Made by a program: the position numbers and the translations under genes | NCBI GenBank assembly: GCA_039815415.1 | Contig: JBCBZH010000001.1 | Coordinates: 1 to 51,727 of the forward strand | DNA from: JBCBZH01 sp039815415 | Lineage (GTDB): Bacteria > Bacteroidota > Rhodothermia > Rhodothermales > Rubricoccaceae | DNA length: 51,727 nt | Reading direction: 5' to 3' | Shown here: positions 34,696-42,746 of the stretch, one piece after another | How the letters are laid out: every line of letters starts with the position of its first letter | Position numbering within the stretch: the first letter of the stretch is position 1 | Notes under the pieces: model-generated | What the model was told of the DNA's origin: nothing | The model's database searches: none | The model's input: only the letters and a program-made list of their open reading frames with translations

Positions 34696-35286
34696 ATGAC
34701 CGCCTCTCTCCGTTTCTTCCTTCTTCTGGCCCTACTCGCCAGCGCGACGGCTCCCGCTCAGGCTCAGTTCGGCATCACTGGCGGCGCCAATTTCTCCGAC
34801 CTCGGCGATGCCCGCGCCGCAGACTTTAACCAGTCCACGGGCTGGCACGTGGGGATCTATGGGCAGGCCAAGCTGGCCGTCGTAGGGGTTCGCGCCTCCG
34901 TGCTCTACATGGACGCTGGGAATGCTCAGTTGCTCTGCACCAACCTCTTCGACGAGTGCGGCTTGGCCTCCATCGTTCCCACCGCACCGGTCGATCTGGT
35001 GTCGGTGCCGCTGGACCTCCAGCTCCGCTTGCCCCTCGGGGTGGGTGCGCTCTACGTGGCGGGCGGGCCGGACTTCCGGTTTCCCATCGAGGACGGGCGC
35101 CCGGTGTTCGACGCCCGGCAGGTGAACGTCGCTGCGAGCGGCGCGGCAGGCGTCGAGCTGGCGAATGTGTTTCTCGAGTTGCGCTACGCCCGCGATGTCA
35201 CCAGCTACGCGCAGGACCTCGGCGCAGACACCGTAACGGACTACGAGCTGAACACGGTGATGCTCCGCGCCGGGATCGGACTGTGA
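34696..35286 (+). CDS. Outer-membrane beta-barrel protein (porin-family, PF13568-like)
   Basis: 196 residues from ATG 34696 (MTASLRFFLLLALLASA), with a signal peptide cut after AQAQ. 'FGITGGANFSDL' at the mature N-terminus and 'NTVMLRAGIGL' at the end are typical of the small OmpA-like/outer membrane protein beta-barrel domain common in Bacteroidota. Two Cys (in LLCTNLFDECG) may form a loop disulfide. The convergent hairpin 35303-35336 lies just after the stop, possibly a bidirectional terminator with the baeRF gene. Confidence 0.8.
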   Translation: MTASLRFFLLLALLASATAPAQAQFGITGGANFSDLGDARAADFNQSTGWHVGIYGQAKLAVVGVRASVLYMDAGNAQLLCTNLFDECGLASIVPTAPVDLVSVPLDLQLRLPLGVGALYVAGGPDFRFPIEDGRPVFDARQVNVAASGAAGVELANVFLELRYARDVTSYAQDLGADTVTDYELNTVMLRAGIGL

Positions 35287-35302
35287 GCGAGTGAAGAGCC
35301 AG

Positions 35303-35336
35303 GGGTGATGAGAAGAGGCTCTCTTGCTCATCACCC
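35303..35336. terminator. Possible bidirectional terminator between barrel gene and baeRF gene
   Basis: GGGTGATGAG pairs perfectly with CTCATCACCC over a 14-nt loop between convergent genes. No T-tract follows, so a Rho-independent role is uncertain. The sequence is related to the GATGCGTGA hairpin family. Confidence 0.5.
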
Positions 35337-35349
35337 GTCGCGCATCGCC

Positions 35350-36537
35350 CTAGAACCGGAGAATCGCTGCCGTGGGGCCGTGCTTGCGGAGGGCCTCCTT
35401 GGCGGGTTCGCTGCGCACCAGCTCGAGGCTGGCGCCCTGGGCCATCGCTTTGTCCAGCATGTGTTCCACGAGGTCGCCGACGGGCTCGATCGCGCCACCG
35501 GTGGCCGCATAGGTGCCGTCGGTCTCGGAGGTCAGCATCTCGGCCGTCGGCTCGATGCCACCAGGAACCCGCACATCGTCGTCAACCAGGAGCGTCATCA
35601 CGCGCTGCTGGTTGAGCATGTCCAGCGTGTCATCGAGCCCAGCCACGGCACGTGTAGAGAGCAATTCCTCCACCTTGCCGATGGTTTCCATCTCTTCGCG
35701 GGCCTCTACCTCGCGCTGAATGGGATCGGCGGCGGCAGCCAGCTCGGCGGTGGTCACGTTGGTGTCGCACGCAAAGGATGCGGAGACGCGCTGGCGCGTG
35801 GCTTGGTCGAGGCGGTCGAGGAAGTCAGCCTCCATGTCGGCCGGCGCGGAGTAGATCACGTGGCGCGCGCTGAGGGTCTCGGTGATGAGCTGCAGCGCGT
35901 GGGCGCTTCGCTGCGCCTGGGTCTTGCGGAGGTCTGCCTTGATGTCCTGACGCTGGTCTTTCGTCGCGAAGTCTGTGACAGCCATCTCCTCGCCGGCCAT
36001 CTCATAGACCTCCTCCACCAGCCCGATCTGGGCGAAGAAAAAGCGACTCTTGTGAGCCGAGAGCAGCGCGATCACAAAGCGGTCGTTCTCGTCTCGGATG
36101 CGGGCCAGCGGCCGGATGTACGAGCGGCGGTCCAGGTGAACCGTGTTGGGCAGCTCGATGGCCGTTCCGAGCTGGCGAAACAGGCCCAGGGACTCGCATG
36201 CGAAGAAGGCGATTCCGTTTCCGGTGCGGGGCAGACCGGCCTGAAGGGCGGCTTCGATCCGCGCCAGCTCGCTCTTGACCTGGTGGCGGTTCTCGGCCGA
36301 GCTGGCGGCGAGGGCCCGGTCTCGGAGGTCCTTGAATCCGGTGATCCACGAGTCGCCGACGCGCATCTCGGGCTTCAGGGCCATGTAGAGGCTGACAATG
36401 GGGGCACTTTCAGACTGCAGGTCGTTCAGTTCCTGCAGGTGGTCGGGCGAGAGAAAGTGGTAGCCTGGCGTGGTGATCCGGCGGCGCAGTTCCGCGAGCA
36501 GCTCGTCACGGGCGTCAGGCGTCAGCGTGGTAGACAT
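35350..36537 (-). CDS. Bacterial archaeo-eukaryotic release-factor-like protein (baeRF)
   Basis: 395 residues from ATG 36537 (MSTTLTPDARDEL). The C-terminal third resembles domain 3 of eRF1/aRF1 and Pelota: 'VEHMLDKAMAQGASLELV' followed by 'GPTAAILRF', matching the 'AILRY' ending of that family. The middle, with 'RFVIALLSAHKSRFFFAQI', resembles eRF1 domain 2. No GGQ peptidyl-hydrolysis motif is visible. Such baeRF proteins were described by comparative genomics as putative translation-rescue or ribosome-associated factors; the function is unproven. It is divergently transcribed from the T9SS cargo gene with 219 nt between starts. Confidence 0.8.
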   Translation of the reverse strand: MSTTLTPDARDELLAELRRRITTPGYHFLSPDHLQELNDLQSESAPIVSLYMALKPEMRVGDSWITGFKDLRDRALAASSAENRHQVKSELARIEAALQAGLPRTGNGIAFFACESLGLFRQLGTAIELPNTVHLDRRSYIRPLARIRDENDRFVIALLSAHKSRFFFAQIGLVEEVYEMAGEEMAVTDFATKDQRQDIKADLRKTQAQRSAHALQLITETLSARHVIYSAPADMEADFLDRLDQATRQRVSASFACDTNVTTAELAAAADPIQREVEAREEMETIGKVEELLSTRAVAGLDDTLDMLNQQRVMTLLVDDDVRVPGGIEPTAEMLTSETDGTYAATGGAIEPVGDLVEHMLDKAMAQGASLELVRSEPAKEALRKHGPTAAILRF

Positions 36538-36756
36538 AGATGGGAGGATCAATGAGGCGAGCAGGGCAGGAGCAACCGCACAGGAATCGATCAGAGCGGC
36601 CGCGACCCGATCGCGGAGGAGGGACACGTGGGTGGCGGGATTGAATGGAGAATAGGTGCCCTGGGATCCAGTTGGGCCTCGTCTTTCGGGTGGCGTGAGC
36701 CGTTGCGAGCAGTTTTCTCGGTTGAGACCGTGACCCCCTCTTTCTCCCTTCGATCC

Positions 36757-38514
36757 ATGCGCATTGCGTCTCTCATCATTCTCCTTGGATTGGCTCCTGT
36801 AGCCCTCGCTCAACCCACCTTTGTCAACGCCGTAACCGGCTCTGAAGAGATCGCGGTTGAAGGCGTGGCGGCAGACGCTGCCGGGAACGTCTACATCACG
36901 GGCCATTTTGAAGGCACCGTCGATCTCGACCCCAGCGACGGGCCCGATGCCGAGGACTCCTTCACCGCGATCGGCCTTCGCCAGCCCAACGCCTTTGTGG
37001 CGAGCTACACGTCTGCGGGCGCCTATCGGTGGGGCTATGGCTTCGGCGGCACGACGAGCGACATCGGAAACAGCATCGCCACGGATGGGACGCGTGTCTA
37101 CGTGGTGGGAGGCTTCCGGAGTTCGGCGGGCATGGACGTAGAGCCAGGCGCTGGCGAGACCGTGCTGACGCCGGAAGGAGGCAACGATGCCTTCGTTGTG
37201 GCTTACGCGGCCTCCACAGGTGCGCTGGAATGGGCCTTCAATCTCGGCGGCGTCGGGGCTGACAACGTGTTCGACGTGGCGACGGATGGCGACCGGGTGT
37301 ACCTCGGCGGCGTCTTCGAGGACCCGATGGACATCGACCCCGGTGCAGGTACCACCACGCTGGACGGCTTTACGGATCAGGTCAACGCCTTCATGGCTGC
37401 CTACGCTGCTGACGATGGCACCTTCGTCTGGGGGCATGACTTCTTTGGTCCGGCCATCACGCAAAGCCTCGGCATCGGGACGGACGGTGACGGCGCGTAC
37501 GTCACGGGCTCGCTGCGTGGCACGGCGGACTTCGACCCGAGTGGTGGGACGGCCGAGCTGACCGGCTCCACGGAGACCGGGGGTGCCACGGCAACGGAAG
37601 ACGTGTTCGTGGCTGCCTACGACGCCAGCTCGGGCGCGTACCGCTGGGCCCACCTCATCTCGGGACCCAACGGCCAGAGAGGCTTCACCATCGACGCCGA
37701 TGGCGATCAGGTGTACGTCGGAGGCGGGCTGGCGGGCTCTGCAGACTTCGACCCCGGTGCAGGAACCGCCACCCTGGAGTCCTCCGGTGTGATCAAGCCG
37801 TTCATCGCGGCGTACACGGCGAGCGCTGGCGCCTACGTGTGGGCCAACCTCCTCGACTCGACCGAGCGAGGCTCCGAGCGGACCTATGGCATCGCCGCCA
37901 TTGGCAACCGCGTGTACGCGACCGGCGCCATCCAGGGCACCATCGACTTCGATCCCGGCCCGGGAACCGTCGAGCTGACGACGGCCGGGTTCCTCGACGC
38001 TTTTCTCGTCGCCTACAACACCGCCGACGGGGCGCTGGAGGAGGCCGGGCTCATCAGTGGGACGGCCAACGAGCGGGCCTACGCCGTTGCCGTCAGCTCG
38101 ACGCACGTGATCGTGGGTGGGGACTTCTCGGCCATCAGTAGAAGCCCGGTGGACTTTGACACCGGCGCGGGCATGGAGACCCGCGTCAGCACCGGCAGCT
38201 TCGATGGCTTCCTTGCCAGCTATCCAGTCCCCGAAGGAGTGGATGCTGAATCGTCGCCAGCTCGGTTGGCCTCCCTCTCGGTCTATCCCAACCCCGGCAC
38301 ACGCGCCACGGTCGAGCTGGCGGTGGAGGCCCCTGCGTCCGTCTCCCTCACCCTGTACGATGCCCTCGGTCGCCAGCTCGAGGTTCTGTTCGAGGGCGAG
38401 GTCGTGGACGCGGTTCAGACGCAGCTGCCCGTCGGGCTGGCGCCAGGCGTGTACGTGGTGCGCGCGAGCAGCGAAGGCCTGGCGGAAAGCGTTCGCGTGA
38501 CCGTGCTGCGGTGA
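36757..38514 (+). CDS. Secreted beta-propeller-like protein with T9SS type A sorting domain
   Basis: 585 residues from ATG 36757 (MRIASLIILLGLAPVALA, signal peptide). Six to seven repeats of about 60 residues share 'VDLDPSDG/DFDPGAGT' and 'VYxxGxFxGTxDFDPG' signatures, the SBBP-like propeller pattern, often Ca-binding. The last ~80 residues are a Por-secretion tail: 'LSVYPNPGTRATVELAVE', 'VSLTLYDALGRQLEVL' and 'GLAPGVYVVRASSEG'. It would be exported by Sec and then by the type IX system to the surface. Four copies of the repeated word occur, one encoding GRQLE inside the tail. Confidence 0.92.
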   Translation: MRIASLIILLGLAPVALAQPTFVNAVTGSEEIAVEGVAADAAGNVYITGHFEGTVDLDPSDGPDAEDSFTAIGLRQPNAFVASYTSAGAYRWGYGFGGTTSDIGNSIATDGTRVYVVGGFRSSAGMDVEPGAGETVLTPEGGNDAFVVAYAASTGALEWAFNLGGVGADNVFDVATDGDRVYLGGVFEDPMDIDPGAGTTTLDGFTDQVNAFMAAYAADDGTFVWGHDFFGPAITQSLGIGTDGDGAYVTGSLRGTADFDPSGGTAELTGSTETGGATATEDVFVAAYDASSGAYRWAHLISGPNGQRGFTIDADGDQVYVGGGLAGSADFDPGAGTATLESSGVIKPFIAAYTASAGAYVWANLLDSTERGSERTYGIAAIGNRVYATGAIQGTIDFDPGPGTVELTTAGFLDAFLVAYNTADGALEEAGLISGTANERAYAVAVSSTHVIVGGDFSAISRSPVDFDTGAGMETRVSTGSFDGFLASYPVPEGVDAESSPARLASLSVYPNPGTRATVELAVEAPASVSLTLYDALGRQLEVLFEGEVVDAVQTQLPVGLAPGVYVVRASSEGLAESVRVTVLR

Positions 38515-38529
38515 GATTCAGAGATCGAC

Positions 38530-38639
38530 TCCTCCCTTCGAGGGAGGTGGCCGCAAAGCGGTCGGAGGGTGTTCTCAACCTTGCGAGCTAGCGACGACAC
38601 CCCCACCCGCTCCGCGGGAGCCCCCTCAAAGGGGGCGTT
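38530..38639. repeat. REP/MITE-like pair after the T9SS cargo gene
   Basis: CCTCCCTTCGAGGGAGG hairpin, a GGTCGGAGGGTGTT end and a facing GACACCCCCACCCGCTCCGCG..CCCCTCAAAGGGGGCG arm; a family different from the GTCATCCTGAG one. Confidence 0.8.
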
Positions 38640-38699
38640 TTTGAATCCATCGCCTATATCCGAACAGACTCTGATACAGGGCACCTCGGTACGTTGTCC

Positions 38700-39359
38700 C
38701 TACGAGCGCTTTCCCTGTTCCGGCCTCATTCGTGCACCGAACCAGACGAAGCGGAAGAAGAGATATACGATGCCAAGGATGGCAAAAGGAGCCACCAGTT
38801 CGATCATCCAGTCGGGATAGCCGGACATCCACGGGTCAGGAATCAATCCGAGCCAAAGCAGAGCGAGGAGGATTGTGAGGGCAATCGTCCAAGTCGCGCC
38901 GGCATACAACCATGCGAGGTCGTTTAGGGAGGCGCTTTCATCCAGCTGGTCCTCCGAAATCATCTCGGCTTCCATCAGCTCGTCGAAGAGGTTCCAAAGC
39001 TCGCCGCTGTTCTCAAAAGCGCTCCAACGGAGGCCGCCGTGGCGTGCTTTGAGATAGTCGATGCCCAAGCTGGTGATGTCGTTGTATTCGATCCGCTTGT
39101 CAGCCAGAAGGCGGCGCTTGATGGTGATGACATCCGAGAAGACGATCTCGCGCGGGAGAATGAAGTAGAGGATGGCAAAGACGGAGAACGTGATGGCGAC
39201 AAACAAGCCTAGGATCAGGTTCTCCGAATCGCTCGCCATGATCCATACGCCGAGCGCTACGAATAGAAGACATGCAAGGCCTGACAGTCGAGTTTTCCAC
39301 GACAGCTGTGGATGAAACACTCTGGCGGGTTCAAAGCCAGCGTTTGATTCATGCCCCAT
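38700..39359 (-). CDS. Four-helix membrane protein of unknown function
   Basis: 219 residues. Two helices near the N-terminus (about 28-45 and 50-70) and two near the C-terminus (about 155-175 and 185-205) bracket a soluble segment with 'ITIKRRLLADKRIEYNDIT', which resembles a bacterial PH (bPH) domain strand. Its ATG shares one base with the stop of the upstream nuclease gene (TGATG), so translation is coupled. Codon use is distinctly less GC-biased than in neighbours, suggesting relatively recent acquisition. Function unknown. Confidence 0.7.
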   Translation of the reverse strand: MGHESNAGFEPARVFHPQLSWKTRLSGLACLLFVALGVWIMASDSENLILGLFVAITFSVFAILYFILPREIVFSDVITIKRRLLADKRIEYNDITSLGIDYLKARHGGLRWSAFENSGELWNLFDELMEAEMISEDQLDESASLNDLAWLYAGATWTIALTILLALLWLGLIPDPWMSGYPDWMIELVAPFAILGIVYLFFRFVWFGARMRPEQGKRS

Positions 39360-40384
39360 CAGTTCAGCGTCACCACCACCGGGAAGTGGTCGCTCACGCG
39401 GCGTGGGTCGTGGACGGGTGCGAACCGCACCTCCCGGACGCGCTCGTAGAGACCCTTCGAGAGCAAGACGTGGTCGATGGCGCTTAACTCGCCCTCGTCG
39501 ATCTGGTCGTTGCCGTTGCGGTCGTAGAGCGCCGTGTAGCGCTCCGCCTGCGGCACATCGCCCATCACGTTCACCAGATCGTCGGCGTCGCCGGGGCCCA
39601 CGCGCTTGATGCGTTCCATCACGTCGGTGATGGGCGTGGAGCCGCGCCGGTCGAGCACGGCGTCGTCGAAGTCGTTGAAGTCTCCCAGGACGATGAGCTG
39701 GCGCCCGGCGGCAGCCTCCTGTTCGGCGAGCTGGCGGATGACCTCAGCCTGTGCCTCGCGGCGGTCGCGGCGCTCCACGTCGTCCGGGCGGGCCAGGAAG
39801 TGAACGCCGATGATCGTGACCGGCACCATCTCGTCTCCCAACGGCAGGTCCATCCGCGCCCAGAGGTTCTTCGAGACGCCGTACGTGCGGTCGCTGACGC
39901 CGACGGGCACGCGAACGCCCGTGCGCCCGGTCTCCTGCACGGGCACGCGCGAGAGCAGGCCGACGTCCTGTCCGGTGAAGTCATCCAGTCCATCCACCAG
40001 ATGCGCGGTGAAGCCGAGGTCGGCCAGCGACTCGTCGGCCATGCGCTGCAGCGTGCTCAGGTTCTCGGTTTCAGGAACGAGCAGGATGTCGACGTCGAGC
40101 TTTCGGATGGAGCGGGCGACGGCGTCGCGGTGGGCGCGAGCCTTGGCGGGATCGCCTTTCCAGTCGAAGGTGGCCTCGCCCTCGTCCCCCTCGCCATCGA
40201 ACAGAAACTCACCATTGAGCGTCCCGATGCGGAGCCCGTCGGTGCGCCACTCCACCGTATAGACCACGGCGAACGGGGGAGGTGCGTTCGAGCTGGTGGT
40301 GGGAGCCGGGCTCGAGCACCGGGCTGCTGAGATCGCCAGCCCGACGATGAGGAGGACCGGAAGAGTGGGCGCGAATCGGGGCAC
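39359..40384 (-). CDS. Secreted endonuclease/exonuclease/phosphatase-family lipoprotein with EF-hand-like insert
   Basis: 341 residues with a lipoprotein signal (AARCSS, Cys at about 23). EEP-fold motifs are 'LRIGTLNGEFLF', 'ILLVPETENLSTL' (catalytic Glu), 'IIGVHFLARPDD' (His), 'LIVLGDFNDFDD' (catalytic GDFN) and 'RRVSDHFPVVVTLN' (SDH). Between the last two lies 'DRNGNDQIDEGE', matching an EF-hand calcium-binding loop. It probably acts on nucleic acid or phosphoesters in the periplasm or at the surface, perhaps to scavenge phosphate or DNA; the substrate is inference. Coupled (TGATG) to the downstream membrane-protein gene. Confidence 0.87.
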   Translation of the reverse strand: MPRFAPTLPVLLIVGLAISAARCSSPAPTTSSNAPPPFAVVYTVEWRTDGLRIGTLNGEFLFDGEGDEGEATFDWKGDPAKARAHRDAVARSIRKLDVDILLVPETENLSTLQRMADESLADLGFTAHLVDGLDDFTGQDVGLLSRVPVQETGRTGVRVPVGVSDRTYGVSKNLWARMDLPLGDEMVPVTIIGVHFLARPDDVERRDRREAQAEVIRQLAEQEAAAGRQLIVLGDFNDFDDAVLDRRGSTPITDVMERIKRVGPGDADDLVNVMGDVPQAERYTALYDRNGNDQIDEGELSAIDHVLLSKGLYERVREVRFAPVHDPRRVSDHFPVVVTLN

Positions 40385-40486
40385 GGCAGAGGCAGAAACA
40401 GAAAACGGACGCGTCCGGGTTGGACGCGCCCGTTGAGGGACGGTTCAGGCCGCGGACCCTGAAGGCCCTGTTCGGTCGGTGGCGAC

Positions 40487-41107
40487 CTACATCAGAACCG
40501 AGGCCAGGCCCGAGTAGAAGCGGAACCGCTTGGGGTCGACGCGGTGCCGGACGGGGGTGACCGGGCGCTCGCCTTCGGCCCATCGGGGGGCTCGTCGGCC
40601 GACCATGGACTGCTCGCTGTAGAAGTGGCGTGTGGTCTTGGGGAAGGGGCGCTCGGAGGAGGGCGCGTAGTAGACGTTGTGCGCCACTTCGAGAGCCTGC
40701 TGGAAGCTGGCGGAGTTGCTGGCGGGCGTCAGCGTGGTGAAGAGGCGGCGCTTGGAGGAACCGGGGTTGAAGGCGCTGAACTGATACGGATCCAGCACCA
40801 CGCCTTCATAGGTGGACCGGCCCCGGTAGCTCGTCTCCACCCGGTTGCGGACCACCCAGGCGACCAAGTCTTGCTCGTACTCGCGCTTGGTCTCGGAGTA
40901 AATGCACCGAGCAAGCCACAGCACGTCGTCGCTGACGTGGGCGGGGTCGAAGGCCGGAACCGCATCGGAGACCATGGCCGTCGGAAGCGGAGTCTGCGCC
41001 AGCTCGTCGTCGGAGGTCGACGTGGAGAAGGCGAGGGTGAGAAGGGGAAGAAGGGCAGCGAGAACGACGGTCATCGTCATCGCAGCGTTCTTGCCAATTC
41101 GCGGCAT
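40487..41107 (-). CDS. Cell-wall hydrolase (SleB/Hydrolase_2 family)
   Basis: 206 residues from ATG 41107 (MPRIGKNAAMTMTVV), with a signal or anchor helix at about 8-27. The 'LARCIYSETKREYEQDLVAW' block carries the predicted catalytic Glu of the lysozyme-like SleB fold, followed by 'VVRNRVETSYRG', 'YEGVVLDPYQFSAF' and 'HFYSEQSM'. Family members cleave peptidoglycan glycan strands, as in spore germination. Here, in a non-sporeformer, wall remodelling is likelier. A TATTGT hexamer lies about 55 nt upstream. Confidence 0.85.
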   Translation of the reverse strand: MPRIGKNAAMTMTVVLAALLPLLTLAFSTSTSDDELAQTPLPTAMVSDAVPAFDPAHVSDDVLWLARCIYSETKREYEQDLVAWVVRNRVETSYRGRSTYEGVVLDPYQFSAFNPGSSKRRLFTTLTPASNSASFQQALEVAHNVYYAPSSERPFPKTTRHFYSEQSMVGRRAPRWAEGERPVTPVRHRVDPKRFRFYSGLASVLM

Positions 41108-41314
41108 ACGGGGACTCTGTTGGGAGCAAAAAGCGCGTGTCGTTGCGCGGGGTGCCAAAACAATACCCGGCCAGTGAAGGGACCGGGGAGAGGCGTTGCG
41201 CCGGGCGTGAAGTCGCGGAAAAGCCTCGATTCACGTTTGAATGGCAGACTGTGAAGGCGGGCCTCCACACGAGCTTCGAGAGTCACAATCCGGTGCCAGG
41301 GGTGCCTCAGGGCG

Positions 41315-41320
41315 TATTGT
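41315..41320 (+). promoter_or_regulatory. Possible -10 box (TATTGT) of pdxB
   Basis: In GGCGTATTGT, 41 nt before the pdxB start; identical ten bases precede floA. No convincing -35 element. Confidence 0.3.
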
Positions 41321-41361
41321 CTACCCATCCGGGCACCGTCGTCTCCATCTCCCGACACTGA

Positions 41362-42555
41362 ATGCTCCGCATCGTCGCTGACGCCAACATCCCCGCAGCT
41401 CGGGATGCCTTCGCCCCGTTTGGCGAGGTGCGCCTGATGCCAGGCCGCGAGATCACGCGCGCCGCTCTTCAGGCCGCTGACGTGCTGCTGGTCCGCAGCG
41501 TCACCCGTGTGGATGCCGCGCTGGTAGAGGGCACCCCGGTTCGGTTCGTTGGGACCGCGACTGCAGGCACCGATCACGTGGACGCAGAAGCGCTTCGCCA
41601 GCTCGAGATCGCGGTTGCCTCTGCGCCGGGCTCCAATGCGACCTCGGTGGTCGAATACGTGCTGGCGGCGCTGCTCGGGCTGGCGGCGGACCGAGGCGTC
41701 GGGCTGGCAGGGCGGACGCTCGGCGTGGTCGGCGTGGGGCAGGTGGGGAGCCGGTTGATCCCTCGGGCTCGGGCGCTCGGGATGGAGATCGTCGCCTCGG
41801 ATCCGCCTCTGGCTGAGGCTGGTGGCCGCCCCGGCGTGGATCTGGTCGGGCTGGCGGAGGTGCTGCACCACGCCGACATCCTGACGCTTCACACGCCCCT
41901 GTCTACCCCGGAGACCTCGGCGTACCCGACGCTCGGGAGGATCGGGGCGGAGGCGATCCACGCCCTGCGCCCCGGCGCGTGGCTGGTCAACGCCGCGCGT
42001 GGGCGCATCGTGGACGGTCCCGCGCTTGCAGAGGCTCTGGGGACTCGCCAGCTCGAGGCCGCCGTGCTGGACGTGTGGCCGACCGAGCCCTCGCCCGATC
42101 CGGAGTTGGTGGCCCAAGTCGATCTGGCGACGCCGCACATCGCGGGCTATTCGTTCGATGGCAAGGTGGCCGGGACGCGCCAGCTCGAGGCGGCCCTTCG
42201 CGCCTGGGTGGGCGACCCGCCCTCGCCGTGGGACGCCAGCCCGACGCTCGCGTCATCGGGTCCGCTCCTCGCCGAGGCGCCGCCTGCTGCTGGGGATCTC
42301 GCCGATCCGGTCCAGCAAGCCGCGTGGCTCGATGGCCTCGTGCGCCAGGCCTACGACGTGCGCGCCGACGACGCCCGGTTCCGGGCGGCGATGCACACCG
42401 AAGATCGGGCCTCGGCGTTCACGGCCCTGCGCAAGACCTACCCCGTCCGGCGCGAGTGGGCCCGCACCACCGTGCGTGGGAGCATCCCTGAGCCTCTCCG
42501 CGACGCCGTCCGAATCGGGCTGGCGTTTGGGAAGGCGGCAGACGGTAGACGGTAG
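41362..42555 (+). CDS. pdxB: 4-phosphoerythronate dehydrogenase PdxB
   Basis: A 397-residue D-2-hydroxyacid dehydrogenase. The start MLRIVADANIPAARDAF and 'ADVLLVRSVTRVD', 'FVGTATAGTDHVD' are PdxB-specific. NAD binding is by 'LGVVGVGQVGSR', and the catalytic Arg/Glu/His are in 'LLVRSV', 'ADILTLHTPLS' and 'DLATPHIAGYSFDGK'. It oxidises 4-phospho-D-erythronate in the DXP-dependent route to pyridoxal phosphate; pdxJ is 5 kb away in this window. Three copies of the repeated word encode RQLE (41596, 42046, 42178). The stop codon lies inside three tandem AGACGGT units. Confidence 0.94.
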   Translation: MLRIVADANIPAARDAFAPFGEVRLMPGREITRAALQAADVLLVRSVTRVDAALVEGTPVRFVGTATAGTDHVDAEALRQLEIAVASAPGSNATSVVEYVLAALLGLAADRGVGLAGRTLGVVGVGQVGSRLIPRARALGMEIVASDPPLAEAGGRPGVDLVGLAEVLHHADILTLHTPLSTPETSAYPTLGRIGAEAIHALRPGAWLVNAARGRIVDGPALAEALGTRQLEAAVLDVWPTEPSPDPELVAQVDLATPHIAGYSFDGKVAGTRQLEAALRAWVGDPPSPWDASPTLASSGPLLAEAPPAAGDLADPVQQAAWLDGLVRQAYDVRADDARFRAAMHTEDRASAFTALRKTYPVRREWARTTVRGSIPEPLRDAVRIGLAFGKAADGRR

Positions 42556-42560
42556 ACGGT
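42540..42560 (+). repeat. Three tandem AGACGGT units across the pdxB stop codon
   Basis: A second heptamer tract, 21 nt. The TAG stop (42553-42555) is inside the repeat, so loss or gain of one unit would change the PdxB C-terminus. Confidence 0.9.
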
Positions 42561-42587
42561 TTGTCAGCTGGTGTCTCACACATAAGC

Positions 42588-42702
42588 CGTCATCCCGAAC
42601 CGCAAGGTCGGCGAAGCCAACTTGATCCGGGATCCACGGATGAGCTAGAACGTGGATTGGTAAAAACCGGCCTTCGGCTCCCGCCTGCGCGGGAATGACG
42701 GC
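42588..42702. repeat. REP-like pair between pdxB and era
   Basis: CCGTCATCCCGAACCGCAAGG and CTGCGCGGGAATGACGGC arms bracket a stretch with no coding features, between convergent genes. Confidence 0.8.
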
Positions 42703-42746
42703 ATGGAGATGTAGTCGCCCCGAGCTGGCGCGGCCTCTTTGACGGT

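Noticed and set aside
36538..38106. N-terminal extension of the baeRF reading frame up to 38106
   Set aside because: The extension is the shadow of the T9SS cargo gene; the family-like start is ATG 36537.
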